A DNA stretch of 64,000 bases from Tausonia pullulans (taxonomy: Eukaryota; Basidiomycota; Tremellomycetes; Cystofilobasidiales; Mrakiaceae). Below the pieces are notes generated by a model that saw only the letters and a program-made list of their open reading frames with translations, searched no databases and was not told where the DNA came from. The stretch spans positions 310,001 to 374,000 of the forward strand of contig OX637626.1 of assembly GCA_951802195.1 (NCBI GenBank). The letters run 5' to 3'. The position numbers were made by a program, and so were the translations under genes. Shown here piece after piece: positions 1-11,264 of the stretch; the first letter of the stretch is position 1, and every line of letters starts with the position of its first letter.

Positions 1-26
1 CTCGGAAGAAAGGAGGAGCCACTCAC

Positions 27-143
27 GGGACGAAGACGCCAGTCGTACGTGAGCAGCCGGATGGCCGGGGAAGGGTGCGAGGGCGTAGCGGGCTCGAGGA
101 GCTCAATTGTGTCGACATACGGCGATGAGCACCAGGAGATCAT
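27..143 (-). CDS. First coding exon of an unidentified gene (partial)
   Basis: An open 39-codon stretch on the minus strand begins with ATG at 143 and runs to a textbook donor, GTGAGT (21-26). The peptide starts MISWCSSPYVDTIELLEP and ends YDWRLRP at the splice site, so the gene continues beyond the left edge. I do not recognise the family and nothing in this short exon identifies a function. The start is the first ATG of the open frame, but an upstream exon cannot be excluded. Confidence 0.35.
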
Positions 144-427
144 GGCGGTCGATGCGAGGGTTGTCTGAAAACGAATGAAGGACAGTGTCAGGCAAGGCCG
201 ACGACAATCGGAGTGGCGGTGGGTCTCTTTCAGCTCACAGAGATGGCCGCCGTTGCAAGAAGGCACCGCCCGGCGAGGCCAATGGGGGCATCGAGAAGGA
301 AGATAAAGGGGGTGAGAGAGCAGGAAATACCGAGGGAAGAGAGGGAGAAAGCCCTGATGATTGCGCGCGCATGCACAGATCAGCCTTCAACTCCGCATCA
401 CGGGACCCCGCCCCAGCTACCCAAGGC

Positions 428-793
428 TTACTTAAGGCGGTAGAATCCGTTGGCGACAGGTCCCTTGTAGACTTGATGCGGGTATGTGATGCCCTCGGGC
501 TCCGTAAAGTCGATGGGTGGCTGGGCGTCCGCCTTTGACACGGCGACGGCCTCCTCCGGCGTGTGCTCTTCGACCTCGTAAGCCTCCTCAGCCTCAACGA
601 TCGGCCTCCGCTCGGGGTTCTTCTCCTCCTGCCGGGCCGAGGTCTTGACAATGAACCGGGCAGATGCGGACACAGAGAACGGCCTTGAGAGGAAGAGCGG
701 CGGACGCGACGCCGAAGAGGGAAGAGGTCTAAACGGCGACCCGAGGGCGCAGGTTGAACGCATAACCAGACGAGGGAGAAGAGCGTTCGTCAT
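428..793 (-). CDS. Small protein with mitochondrial-type presequence, unknown function
   Basis: A single-exon frame of 121 residues. The first 55 or so residues are rich in Arg, Ser, Ala, Pro and Leu and almost free of acidic residues (MTNALLPRLVMRSTCALGSP and onward), which is typical of a mitochondrial targeting presequence. The rest is acidic (EAEEAYEVEEHTPEEAV) and the protein ends with a Gly/Tyr/Pro segment, YPHQVYKGPVANGFYRLK. The short length, presequence and compact tail would suit a small inner-membrane or matrix subunit, but I cannot name the family. It is transcribed away from the ERCC6L2-like gene. Confidence 0.55.
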   Translation of the reverse strand: MTNALLPRLVMRSTCALGSPFRPLPSSASRPPLFLSRPFSVSASARFIVKTSARQEEKNPERRPIVEAEEAYEVEEHTPEEAVAVSKADAQPPIDFTEPEGITYPHQVYKGPVANGFYRLK

Positions 794-1333
794 CCTGGCG
801 AGCTGAGTCGAGCGTGGTGGGAAGAAGGCGAGTCGTCGTCGTGGTTCACTGGCCGTGGTCTTTTTCAAGACGACGGAAGTCGCGTCGAACGACAACAAAT
901 AGCGCTTGGGCCGGTCTCTCTTCCCTTGCTCGTCTGCCACATTCCGAGCAGATGGTCTTCCCTGAGCACTGCCTAGAAGTTGTCTTCGGATGCTGGAAGA
1001 GAGTAATATAAAGGAGGAGAGGGGTCAATAAAGAGGACAGACGCGTCCTCGATCTGCGCGCCCCCTCGCGTCTTATGGATGAGGACGCGAGCGGATAGGG
1101 GACGGCGTTAACTGTCCAACATTCACCCACGCCTCTACATCTACCATTGGCAAGACCCACACGGCGACTGAACGATCCGTAATTCCATTATTTTCATTGA
1201 TGCCACATGCAGCGAGCGATCTATCCGCCCAAGATCGATCGCGCTCAGCCGATGAGTCGAGGTGCGGTGTCCGGTCATCTCCGCTCTCGACCAACGAACG
1301 CGTTGCTGACGATAGACGTCTTGCACAGGCTCA
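794..1333. promoter_or_regulatory. Shared upstream region of two divergent genes
   Basis: About 540 bp separate the start codons of the small mitochondrial-type gene (minus) and the ERCC6L2-like gene (plus), so both promoters must lie here. A TATA-like run (taatataaagg, about 1004-1014) on the plus strand is the only recognisable element. I see no conserved coding sequence. Part of the right end may be a 5' exon of the ERCC6L2-like gene, whose start is not settled. Confidence 0.4.
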
Positions 1334-4300
1334 ATGAGTGTTAAACCTTCCCCTCTCAAGCGTGAATCTGGCACAAAGGCTGGCCATTCCAAGTGAGTAC
1401 AATAGCACTGACCCTCGTTGCTCTCCCTCAAACAGGCCCAATCCTCGATGACGAGGAGGTCCCCCTCTCTGACTCCGACCTAGAGCCCTCCCAGGGTCTA
1501 GTTCATCGCAATGCCGCTTCGGAAATAGACTCAAAGTCTAGAGGCAATGACACTAAGTCAAAACGGAAGAAGGTGGACGTAAAGTGTGGCGGCGGCGCAT
1601 CGAGGGTTTCCTCCTTCAAGTCATTATCGAAGCCGCGTCAAAGCGAGTGTGGAACAGTCGAGCAGCGACGCCAGATGACGGTCGGACAGATGGAAGAAGA
1701 GGACAGATACGGAGGCGACGGCTTGGTATTGGGATTTGAGTCGGAAATCGCAGCGAGTACACGGAGTGAGTCACTTACCTCATTCTTTGCCTATCAAGAT
1801 AGCTCTTTGAAGATGAGTCGGACAACTCACGCACAAACATCTCCGACTCCAGAGCCATGCAAACCGGGCAGGGATAACCCCATGGTCAACCCGCTGTGGA
1901 TCCTCGCAGACTACACCTCTGAGAAGGTCGTTACCAACTCATCGCACGAGAGCTCACCGGAAACCAATGGGCTGCCCAAGAGGGCGGCAATGGCTCCATT
2001 GGATCTGACGCGGCTGAAGGGGAAGGAACAGGCCCAATTGGATGAGGCGATGGAGGAGGACTCATTGACTGGTGAGATGTCGCTGCAAGTCTGATGCGCA
2101 AGAGGAGCTTACTAGCCGTCGCAACGTCCACAGAGCCTGAGGACGCCGGTGGCAAGGACGACGAGGAAAATGACGAGGGCGAGTTTATTTAAGGTTAGTT
2201 TCACTCGCCTTGGAGCTTGTCCGGCTGATGATCTGCCCGTAGACGACTGGATGATGGGCGACAGGGCGTGGAAGGCGTCGCAGGCTCTGAAGGCGAAGGA
2301 TCTTGCAGGCACCGTGAGTGTCGATTGAGGAACCAGTTGTAGCCCACCGGTGGGGTGCTGATTCAAGATTCCCTAAATCCAGCGAGGATTTAGCTCGGAG
2401 TCCGTGACTGAGACGTTGCCGGATCACTCACTCGCGCTGCCATCGTCGTCGATGATGATCCCAGCTGCAGCTTCCAGATTGACTTCCGTGACCGCGAGAT
2501 CGCCTGCCTTGGCCATCGATTATCGGCCCAATTTTCCGTTTTCAGAAGAGCAAGGTAGCATCGGCGACTTCGTCCTTCAGAAGCAAAACACGAAGGCGGG
2601 TCTCCCCCGGGTCGCTGTGCCCAAGACGATCAATCGTTTCCTTCGGGAGTACCAGCGGGAGGGTGTCAGTGAGTCAAGCTGACCTGTGTCAAGGAGAGCG
2701 TGTTGAGTTAACCACGATAGAGCAGAGTTTCTTTGGGATAGGTACCGCCTGAAAAAGGGAGGGATTCTCGGAGTGCGTAATGCCCCTACGCCCGTCGCCG
2801 TGACATCATTATCAGGCTGAAAATCTCCCACCCCTGTTCAGGACGACATGGGGTGCGTTGTGCCTCCGTAAGAGGCCGCTTGCGCTTCCACTAAAGTTAG
2901 CTGCGCCATACACCAACCAGTCTCGGAAAAACTGTCCAGATTATCTCCTTCCTCTCGGCAATTATGGGCAAGACGGGCACTAAGGCCGACGAGCATGCGC
3001 GGATGCGTTGGGTCAAACAACTCAAGGCCAATGGTCGGATGAAGGAGGGTCTGCACAAGGACAACCCCAGGCCAAGCTTTAAAGGGGTCAGTCCTCACGT
3101 CTGGCGCTAGCGTCTGGTTATCAGAGCTGACTCAGTTCTCTTTAGCCGACATGCCTCATTATTGCGCCCAGCTCCGTCAGCTACAAGTGTGTAGTCCTAT
3201 CCTCAGCAAACATCCATCAGTGCTTCTCTGATCCTCTGATCGACCCTTCTCACAGCTGGCAGCGCGAACTCAACACCTGGTCAGGAGGACTTCTCTCGTC
3301 CGAGGCTTTGCATGTGTCTTGACCCTGACACTACTTCCAGGGGCTATTTCTCCTGGGCCGCCCTAATATCTGGCGAAAACACGCACAACATCCTCCGCGA
3401 GTACAAACTTGGCAGCTACGACGTCGTCGTCACTACATACGACATGGCCAAGAACCTTCGAACCGAGCTCTACGACCTCGATTTCTCCTGCAGTGAGCGA
3501 GCATCTCCTGCCACTCCCCCGGCCGCCAATGCCCCTGCTGAGTCATTGGTCGTGCGACACAAGTCATCGCCGACGAGGTCCACAAGCTGAAGAACCCAAA
3601 GGCGGATATAACTAAAGCGCTCAAGGCATACCGTGCGTCTTGCTCCGGCATGAACGGCTCCGGAGGCAACGAGAAGGGGGAGACTCATCCCGCCCGTCAT
3701 TGCTTGTTTCACAAAGAATGTCACACCCGCTTTGGCCTGACCGGGTACGTCGCTTTCTTTTTTTTCATTTTCGGTTGCAAATTGCTAGTTGACTTGCCGT
3801 CCCACTGGTTTTTAGCACGGCCATTCAGGTATGTTTGGTGGAAGATCCACGAATACAGTCCAGTCGACTTGACTGACATCGAACATCTCTGTCGCAGAAT
3901 CGCGACGAGGAGTTCTGGTGCATCTTGTGAGTTCTCTCTCGCCTCCATATCGACAAGGCTGATACATCTCTCGGTGTGGATGAGCAGAGACTGTGAGTTA
4001 CTTAGAGCCCGACAAATCGGTTCTTCGACCGTACTGAATTTGCTGGAGGGCGCCTCACGACCAAGGGGCTCGTCCGGGAGAAGGTCAGGCAGCTTCTTGC
4101 TGTCAAAAGTCATTGAGAGTGACAATGCTGACATAAGATGCTCCCGCAGTCGGCACTCAACAGCAATGGTGAGAGCTTGGTTTGGGGTAGCTCGAATTTG
4201 TCTGGTCTCATCCTGACCACTTTATCCAGGCGAGACTTCATCCACAAGCCGCTCATTCGAGTGCATCGCGATTCTGAGCTTAACCTCCAGCTCTGACTGG

Positions 4301-7300
4301 TGCTGATCGTTATGCCTTCTCCTCCCAGGCCCAGTCGCACGACGCCGAGTCAAGCGAGCTCGTCCTCGGAAGAGATCGAGCGCAGCGCCTCGTGCAGAAT
4401 ATCCTCCCACATTTTTTCCTGCGCCGGTGCGGTGATATGCCTTAATTTTGTTCATGAAGTCTTTCACTGATGGCCCGAATACAGGACGAAGCACCTCATT
4501 GCCCATCAGATGCCGCTGAAGAAGGACTTGGTCGTAATCTGCGAGCTGGTGAGTGTCTACCGCTAAGTCAAATTGAAGCGGAGTCGATGCTGACCTCTGT
4601 TCCCTCTATGCATGCTTTCCTCAGACCCCGAGGGTAGAAGAAGTCCCATTCCCCTGAGGAAGGATGTTTCGGACGCCTGACTCGTGCTTTTGGTCATCTC
4701 TGCTCAGCAATTCGCTGCCCTTGAGAGATTCCGCGAGACGGAGGAGGTCCAGCTGATGATCCGCAAAGACGAGCTGTGCGACTGCGGGAGGCAGCACCCC
4801 TTCGACGGCTTACTCAAGACGTGTGTCCTCTGATCACTTCAGCCTTATACCCGCTCCATTGCTGAACACTGGAGCCTGCAGGAGGGGAGAGTGCTGCTAT
4901 AAATCCACAGCTAATGGCGAGCTGTACGCCAAGACTCTGTTCAAATGGTCCGCCTATTCAAGATATTGTTGCTCGGGCTTTGACTAACCAACATGCTCTA
5001 AAATTGTCAGGATTTCTGCCTTCAAAAAGGTCTGCATGTACCTGCTCCTCGGAAAAAAAAAGTACTTTGCGTTCGTCTCCTCATTGTTTCCTCCTACTTG
5101 CAGGTCGCCAATCATCCGGCACTCATTCTGCCATCTCCAGATGACACTACGGAGCAAGTGCGCTCTTCCGAAACTCTTTTCATGACGCTGAGTGACTCGG
5201 AGTGCTGACTTCCCCTCTCGTACTCTCGCAGGCTCACATCGCGGCAGAACTCGGCAATCTTGCATTCCCAGGTCAAGAAATGTCTCGATACTCGAATGAG
5301 GGGATGGATCCGAAAATTTGCGGCAAGTGGCTGTCGCTGGTGAGAAAGGCCTCGATACGGAGTACTTTTCAGGTGTGCGTCTGAAGGCATTGATGTCCCC
5401 TTATGCAACAACAGAAAGAGCTGCTCGTCAAGTGGGCGGCAGAGGGCACAGATAAAGTCCTCATCTTCTCTGGTTCTGTCAAGCTTCTCAAGATCATCAA
5501 GGTATGAGATCTAACTTTTAAGCTGCTTTGTGCTCGGCATCTGACATATGTCGTTGGGTCGGAACAGTTCTTCATCGAAAGTGAGCAGAATGCCATTCGC
5601 CAGGATCCTTTCTATCGACTGAGATGAGGCTGATCATCGCGCATCTCCTACTCCCAGCCCTGAGCTACAAGTACCGGGTTAGTCCCTCGACTCGAAGTCC
5701 CTCCGTCTAAATCTGATCTGTTCAATACGTCTCCTCAGTTCATGCATGGAGACGTGCGACCCGACGTCCGGATGGACATGGTTGACCAGTTCCAGAACGA
5801 TCCGAGTATGTGTTCCTGCCATGTCTTCAGGAAAGTGACACTGACGATCTTCCTTAACTATAGGCATATTTATCTTCCGTGCGGATATAAACCCAAAATT
5901 TTGTTACATTTCGTTCTGACTCGATCTACCTGAGCAGTAATCTCGACTCTCACGGGCGGCGTGTAAGTTGGCCGTGGGGACAGGCTTTGGCGCACCCCGG
6001 GCACGAAGAACTGAGCTCTATGATTATCCTCTCCAGGGGACTAAACCTCACAGCGGCCAATAAAGTGAGCTTCGCGTCACTTCATCTTAGCTCAACACGA
6101 ATGATCTGACCTCGCTTGCTCACACGAGGTCGTCATCTTTGACCCTTCGTAGGTTTTCTGGCCATTCTTCGCGTCCTCACGCTTTGGAGGCTGACTATGG
6201 ACCCCTTTTTTGAGCTAGGTGGAACCCTACCGCCGATCTGCAGGCCATGGACCGCGCCTTCGTGAGCAACAGTTGGCTTTCGTCGCATGCGAGCGTGTTG
6301 AATATCAACTTGTTTCATCCCACCTCGCTACAAACCTACAGCGTATAGGTCAAAAGGTGGGTCGGATCATCAGGTTTTCTTGCGGAGCTGACTCATCAGT
6401 GATCCACCAGCGCGATGTCGAGGTCTACCGTTTAGTTGCCGCTGGCTGCATGGAGGAAATCATCTATACCCGACAGATTGTCAGTCCTTTTTTCCTAACT
6501 GATCTCTTCCGCCCAATCAACTTTGACTGACCCCCACTTCCTTTTTCCCAGTACAAAAGGCAGCACGCCGAAATCGGCTACACTGCGTCCATGCAAAAGG
6601 TCGCTAGCAATCTTTCCTCCTTCTCATCCAGGTTAACCTGACGCATGGAGGAGCCCAGCTGACACCTATCTCTGTACTGAATAATGCAGAGAAACTTTCG
6701 GGGTGTCATGGGAGACCGCGCCAACGAGGGCGAGCTATTCGGCGTTAAGAACGTGTGTCTCGCAGTCCCTGACCTCACCTGTGCAACACAGGCACTGATA
6801 TTCATCCTCTTCCCATGCTCAAGCTCTTCTCCCTGAGCCGGCATGGAAGCATTATCATGCAGGAAATCACCGAGCGTACGTTCGAAGCCGAGCTTCGAAC
6901 TCAAGGTAGCAGCTCGCGCAAGCTGGAGAACGAGCTTGGGGAGAGCATTCGGGTATAGTGTGATCTGCAACCTGCGTCTGTAGCGGAACTTGCTCTGAAG
7001 ACTCATGTGTGTACAGCTTGCAAGAGGCGAAGAGGGATTCCAGGGTGATATCGAAGGCGTCATCAACCTCCTCGGCCAGACTGGTATCGACAGTAGCGAA
7101 GCCATGAGGAATGGGAGGAAAGGCAAGGTCAAGGCCATGACGGTTCCCAATCCTGAGATCGCTGTGCTCCTTTCGCGTGCTGGCAAGTCCCTGTTCTGTC
7201 TCGTTGCTTTTCCGCTCACCCATGCTAACCGGGACAGTAATATCCCTTGCAGGCGCCAAGTTCTTCCAAGCCGATGACGGTTTGCATTACTTCCGTTGAG

Positions 7301-7679
7301 ATTGAAAAGCAGATCGCTGACATCCTGTCTTCCCTACCGCCGAACAGCCTTCCTCGGCGACACAGAGGCCGAGCAGATGATCTACGAAGCGGCCAAACAG
7401 CTGGTCGCGCTTGAGAGGTCCCAAGCGCACACTGTCAAGGGTGAGTGAGGCAATTCCTGCGTCTAACAGTTTACAGCTGACTTTGAGCCGTCCCTAAGCG
7501 TATGACGCGGCGGCGCAGGTTGCTAAATCCGCCAAGGCCAAGTCGATCAAGAAGCCTGTCAACGACGCATTTGTGCCTCCGAGTCAGTCGCTATGTCGCT
7601 TTGCGTTCTGACTTTATCTCTGACGAACACTTCCGCGTCTTTCATCTCTCCAGAGCGCGCGAGAAAGGACCCGCAATAG
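1334..7679 (+). CDS. ERCC6L2-type SNF2 family DNA translocase
   Basis: An intron-rich SNF2 helicase-like gene. In order it encodes an acidic disordered N-terminus (about 1.4-2.3 kb), then a helicase core opening with RFLREYQREGV. Walker A is GILGDDMGLGKT, the Mg-binding box is DEVHKLKNPK, and the third motif is RFGLTGTAIQ. The C-terminal lobe shows VISTLTGGVGLN, IFDPSWNPTADLQAMDRA and RIGQKRDVEVYRL. After the core come MEEIIYTRQI and NEGELFG, and the protein ends KRARKDPQ. The DEVH box, the REYQREGV entry and the EIIYTRQI/GELFG tail match human ERCC6L2 (RAD26L), a genome-maintenance ATPase, better than CSB/Rad26 or Snf2. Walker A is split over three exons, one of 11 nt. The ATG at 1334 does not splice in frame into the next open exon by simple rules, so the true start is unresolved. 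Confidence 0.85.
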
Positions 7680-7782
7680 CACCTCGGCCAATGCACAATC
7701 CGTACAATCCTTTTTCACGAACGATTTCTAACCATCTATTTACCCTGAATTGGGCCTTTGAAGCCTTCGACTACAAGCCAAT

Positions 7783-10476
7783 CTAGTCCCTCTTCTTGCT
7801 GTCTTTGACCTCCGCCGCCGAGTCGTCAACCCAGAAGCTCCGGATTGTCTCAATTTCCCTCCGGACATTCGAAACAAATCCCTTCTTCGCGTCTCCGCCC
7901 CCGAGGACGTGGAGCACCTGAAGGAGGAGCGAAAGACCGACGACGACAGCCCACGCGAACATACCGAAGGGCCAAAGGAGGAGCCGGCGGATGCTCTCGG
8001 CAATGTCGAGAGTAAGGAAGGTAATGGCGGAGGCGGTGAAAGAGGGGGAAGAGCGATGGGCCGAGCGGATAGGGAAGGGGGCAGTTGCGCCAAGGTGATT
8101 GGAGACGGTCTGAAGGGAGGAGGTGAAACCGTCCTCGTGGAATCTGGGGCGGGGTAGAGGGCAGCCGCCAGTCAGATGAAATGGACGAGAGGGGGATGGA
8201 ACGTTTGAGTGCTTACCCGTATTGGCTCCAGGCGCCGACGAATGTGAGACCACGCTGGTCCTGAATTTTAGGGAGATTCTTCTGGCAGAGAACGCTGCGC
8301 GCCGTGAAGACTGGATGCTCGTACTGTGTTGATAGTGGTATCCTTATCAGTACGCGACTCACCTAGAGCAAAGGAGAGTTGCTCGCTCACCTTCCACCGG
8401 CCGACGATCGTCTCGGGTTTGGGCTCAAAAGGCGGGTTGAGCGTACAAAGGACAGGCCCCCACTTGGACTCGGGGATGTGTTGGAGGAGGTTCATGCAAT
8501 AAGTGCTAGTCACGCAAAAGGTACATGTCAGAATGGAGGATCCTCGAGGCTAGAGCGAGGAAACTTACAGAGAGACCTCATTAATGTTGGCCTTGAGCTT
8601 GCCGGTAGCTGACTTGGTGGAGGATGTGAGGTAATTCCAGGCTGAATTCAGGGCGGAAGGAGAGGAGATCAGCAAGACTGAGTATGATAAGACAATGAGT
8701 GCGCAAAACTGACCGGACCACGCCTGCCTCCGGATAGGCATAAGCTGCAAAGGGAAACCGAAATTAGAGCCGTTCGAAAGAAAGGTCTCATGGCTGATAC
8801 TCACTGCCGGATCTCCGTGGAGGACGACCTCGTTCTTAGAGAACTCGAAGCCGCCGAGGATCTCCCTTTCCTGTTCCGTCGCGCCCTCACCGAGAAGCTT
8901 CAGGGTGGTGTCGGCGTGGCAGGCCATGACGACATGGTCGTAGATTCTCTCCTCCCCAGACTTGGTGGTGATCACTACCATGTTCTTCTTAGTCCCTGAA
9001 ACGAGCGAGGATGTGACAGAAACGATCGGCGTAGAAATGTGGACGCGCTCCTTTGGAAGCGACAAGAGGACGGGTCGGATGTAGGAGGAGCTTCCGCCCT
9101 GTGGGAGAGATCAAGGGATTAGCTTGCCGAACGCGCGATGACGAGGGGGCTGAAGGTCGATCTCACCTTGACGACGAGCCATTTGGGTTTGCCTGAGATC
9201 TGGAGAAGGTGGTGATTGTGCATAAAGCGGATGAGGGTTTTGGCGGGGAAGTCTGAGGATGTCTCTGTCAGACAAGGAACGATCTCAGTGCGCCTTCGAG
9301 TTGAGATCCTCACCAAGACCACACTTGTCGGGCGGAGTCGACCATATGGCGGCCGTCATAGGCTGAAGGGGAAGATACTGTCAGACTTCCAGACGCAGGC
9401 CAGTTCACGGCAGCAGACATTACGGACCAGAAGATAGTCGTCCCTGAAGGCGTTGCTGAGGCCCTCGCGGATAATGAAATCGCCGATGCTGAGCTCAGCC
9501 TCCTGTTCGGGAGTGTCATCGCGGGCCTTGTCATTGGCCTCGTAGCTGGCGAGCTCCTTCATGCAAAGTGCGTTGAAGCGGATAATGTCCCAGACCATGC
9601 GGTACACGTTTGGGTTGAAACTGCAGGCCACGAGCGACTAATAGAGTCAGCGAGAAGCTCAAGAGGGAATCAGAAGCGGCTTGAGGAACAGCTCACAGGT
9701 TGCGGCCTTGACAGAACACGGCCGGGAGACCCTTACCAGCCCACTCGAACGCGCCTCGGTCGCGCGAGACGGAGAACGTCATCTCGGTCTCGCTCGTCTC
9801 AACCCCGATGTGGGCGAGGAAGGCAAGGAAATTTGGATAAGTTGGAGGGTTGCAGACGATCTGTGGAGAAGTCTCTGTCAGAGCGGAATCTGGGCGGATC
9901 CTGAACGAGGGAGGAAACACACGAAGCCGCTTCAGGAAGCAGGGACGCGTTCACATCGGCATCAGCGGCGCACATATAGCTACCTCCCTCGAGTTAACTA
10001 GAGTCAACGCTGACCCTAGGCTCTATTCGACTCACGTATCAACGGGGGTACCATCTCCATCCTCCTCGATTCCAGGCCCTGCATGGTAAGTGGATGTTCA
10101 GCCAGCGTCATGTGAAAGGGTTGAAGCCCTCGATCATGCTCAATCTCCCCCTGGTTGCCCTGTCTCCTGCATCTCTCCACCCCCTACCCCCACCTACTCA
10201 CGCTTGAATTGGACGGTGTGCGTGTGGCCGCCGATGTAGTCGGCTGACTCGTAAAGGTCGACTTCGTGCTCCGAGTGGTCGTTCAAGAGCTGCAATAAGG
10301 GGAGGGGCGTGCCGTCTTAGGAGCAGCAAGCGGGTCGAGTGACCTCATGCGTTGTCGCGTTGACGCACCCAGGTAGCAGACAGGCCGGCGACGCCCTAAA
10401 GGTAGCTGGTCAATTGGCGTTATATGCGTTGATCGATTGTCAATCAACATACGGATCCAACGACGGCGACTCTCAT
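7783..10476 (-). CDS. FAD-dependent amine-oxidase-like protein with C-terminal membrane helix
   Basis: Spliced minus-strand gene of about ten exons. The start is fixed by the dinucleotide-binding motif: [17 protein letters not shown] is built from the first two exons (GxGxxG, FAD binding), followed by [19 protein letters not shown]. The next block, [19 protein letters not shown], is diagnostic of the NAD(P)/FAD amine-oxidase-like family and is assembled through a 7-nt exon. Later blocks are [22 protein letters not shown] and TYCMNLLQ. The C-terminus adds a hydrophobic helix ([20 protein letters not shown]), suggesting membrane anchoring, and a basic end. Related domains accompany cyclopropane-fatty-acid synthases in plants and bacteria, so a lipid substrate is possible, but the reaction is not known from sequence. 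Confidence 0.8.
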
Positions 10477-11264
10477 GGCAATTGAAGTGGGAAGGGTAGT
10501 GGGAGTCTGGAGGCAGAGGAGGGATGACCGGCGCTTCGCCCTCTCTCTCCAACCGGCGAAACACATCGAATCGCCGCAGGATGACCGATTGATCGGCGCT
10601 GCAGAGGGCCTGAATCGGGTAAGGCATAAGGCTGCGGATCGGAGATGAAGTAAAATCTACCCCCGACTCATCGGTTGCTGATATTGAATAGCAACTATGC
10701 ATGGGAGGATAGAGAAGTATAGTTCGAATTGTCACCAAACGGACGGAATCGAGGCTAGGGCAAAGGGAAAAACGAGACCAGACCGAGGTAAAGCGATTTG
10801 GTGACGTGAGTGCAGTTGTAAGGATGAAGAAGGATGGACGAAAAGCGGTGCTTCTCCGATCAGCTCCTCCCCCTGCATTTTCAAAGGTTGTCAAAGGTTC
10901 TGAGAAATAGTGACCAGGATCATACGATTTCTTAAGGGAGTTGTGAGCGAGCTGTGCTGCCGGCAGGCGTCTTCTTGCTTCGAAGCGCATCCTTGCCATG
11001 GCGGTCATCATACAGAGGCTGTTTGGAGAACTGATACAGACAACAGACTATTTGGTATTGCCCAGGAAAGATCAGGAACAGACTGCCTGATAGTTATTCG
11101 TTTAATGCAGAAAACAAGCCATCGCATTTTGCGGAGCGCGACGACCGGGCGAACGCGCACACTGAAAGAGAAAGAAGTTACACAGGCATGCATCTAGGAG
11201 ACCAAATAAGGGGAGAAAAGGCAAGGAGGAACACGGCATATGTGTGGGAACAGAGTCACCAAAA
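10477..11264. other. Intergenic region between TOP2 3' end and the FAD oxidase start
   Basis: A stretch of nearly 800 bp between two minus-strand genes. It must hold the 3' UTR of TOP2 and the promoter of the FAD oxidase. It is less GC-rich than the genes, with several AT runs around 11030-11110. The open frames in it have no recognisable domain and I take them as chance. Confidence 0.5.

Noticed and set aside
10283-11011. 242-codon open frame on the minus strand upstream of the FAD oxidase start
   Set aside because: It overlaps the first exons of the FAD oxidase in another frame, and its composition (Arg/Ser/His) has no domain. The oxidase start with its GxGxxG motif explains the region better.
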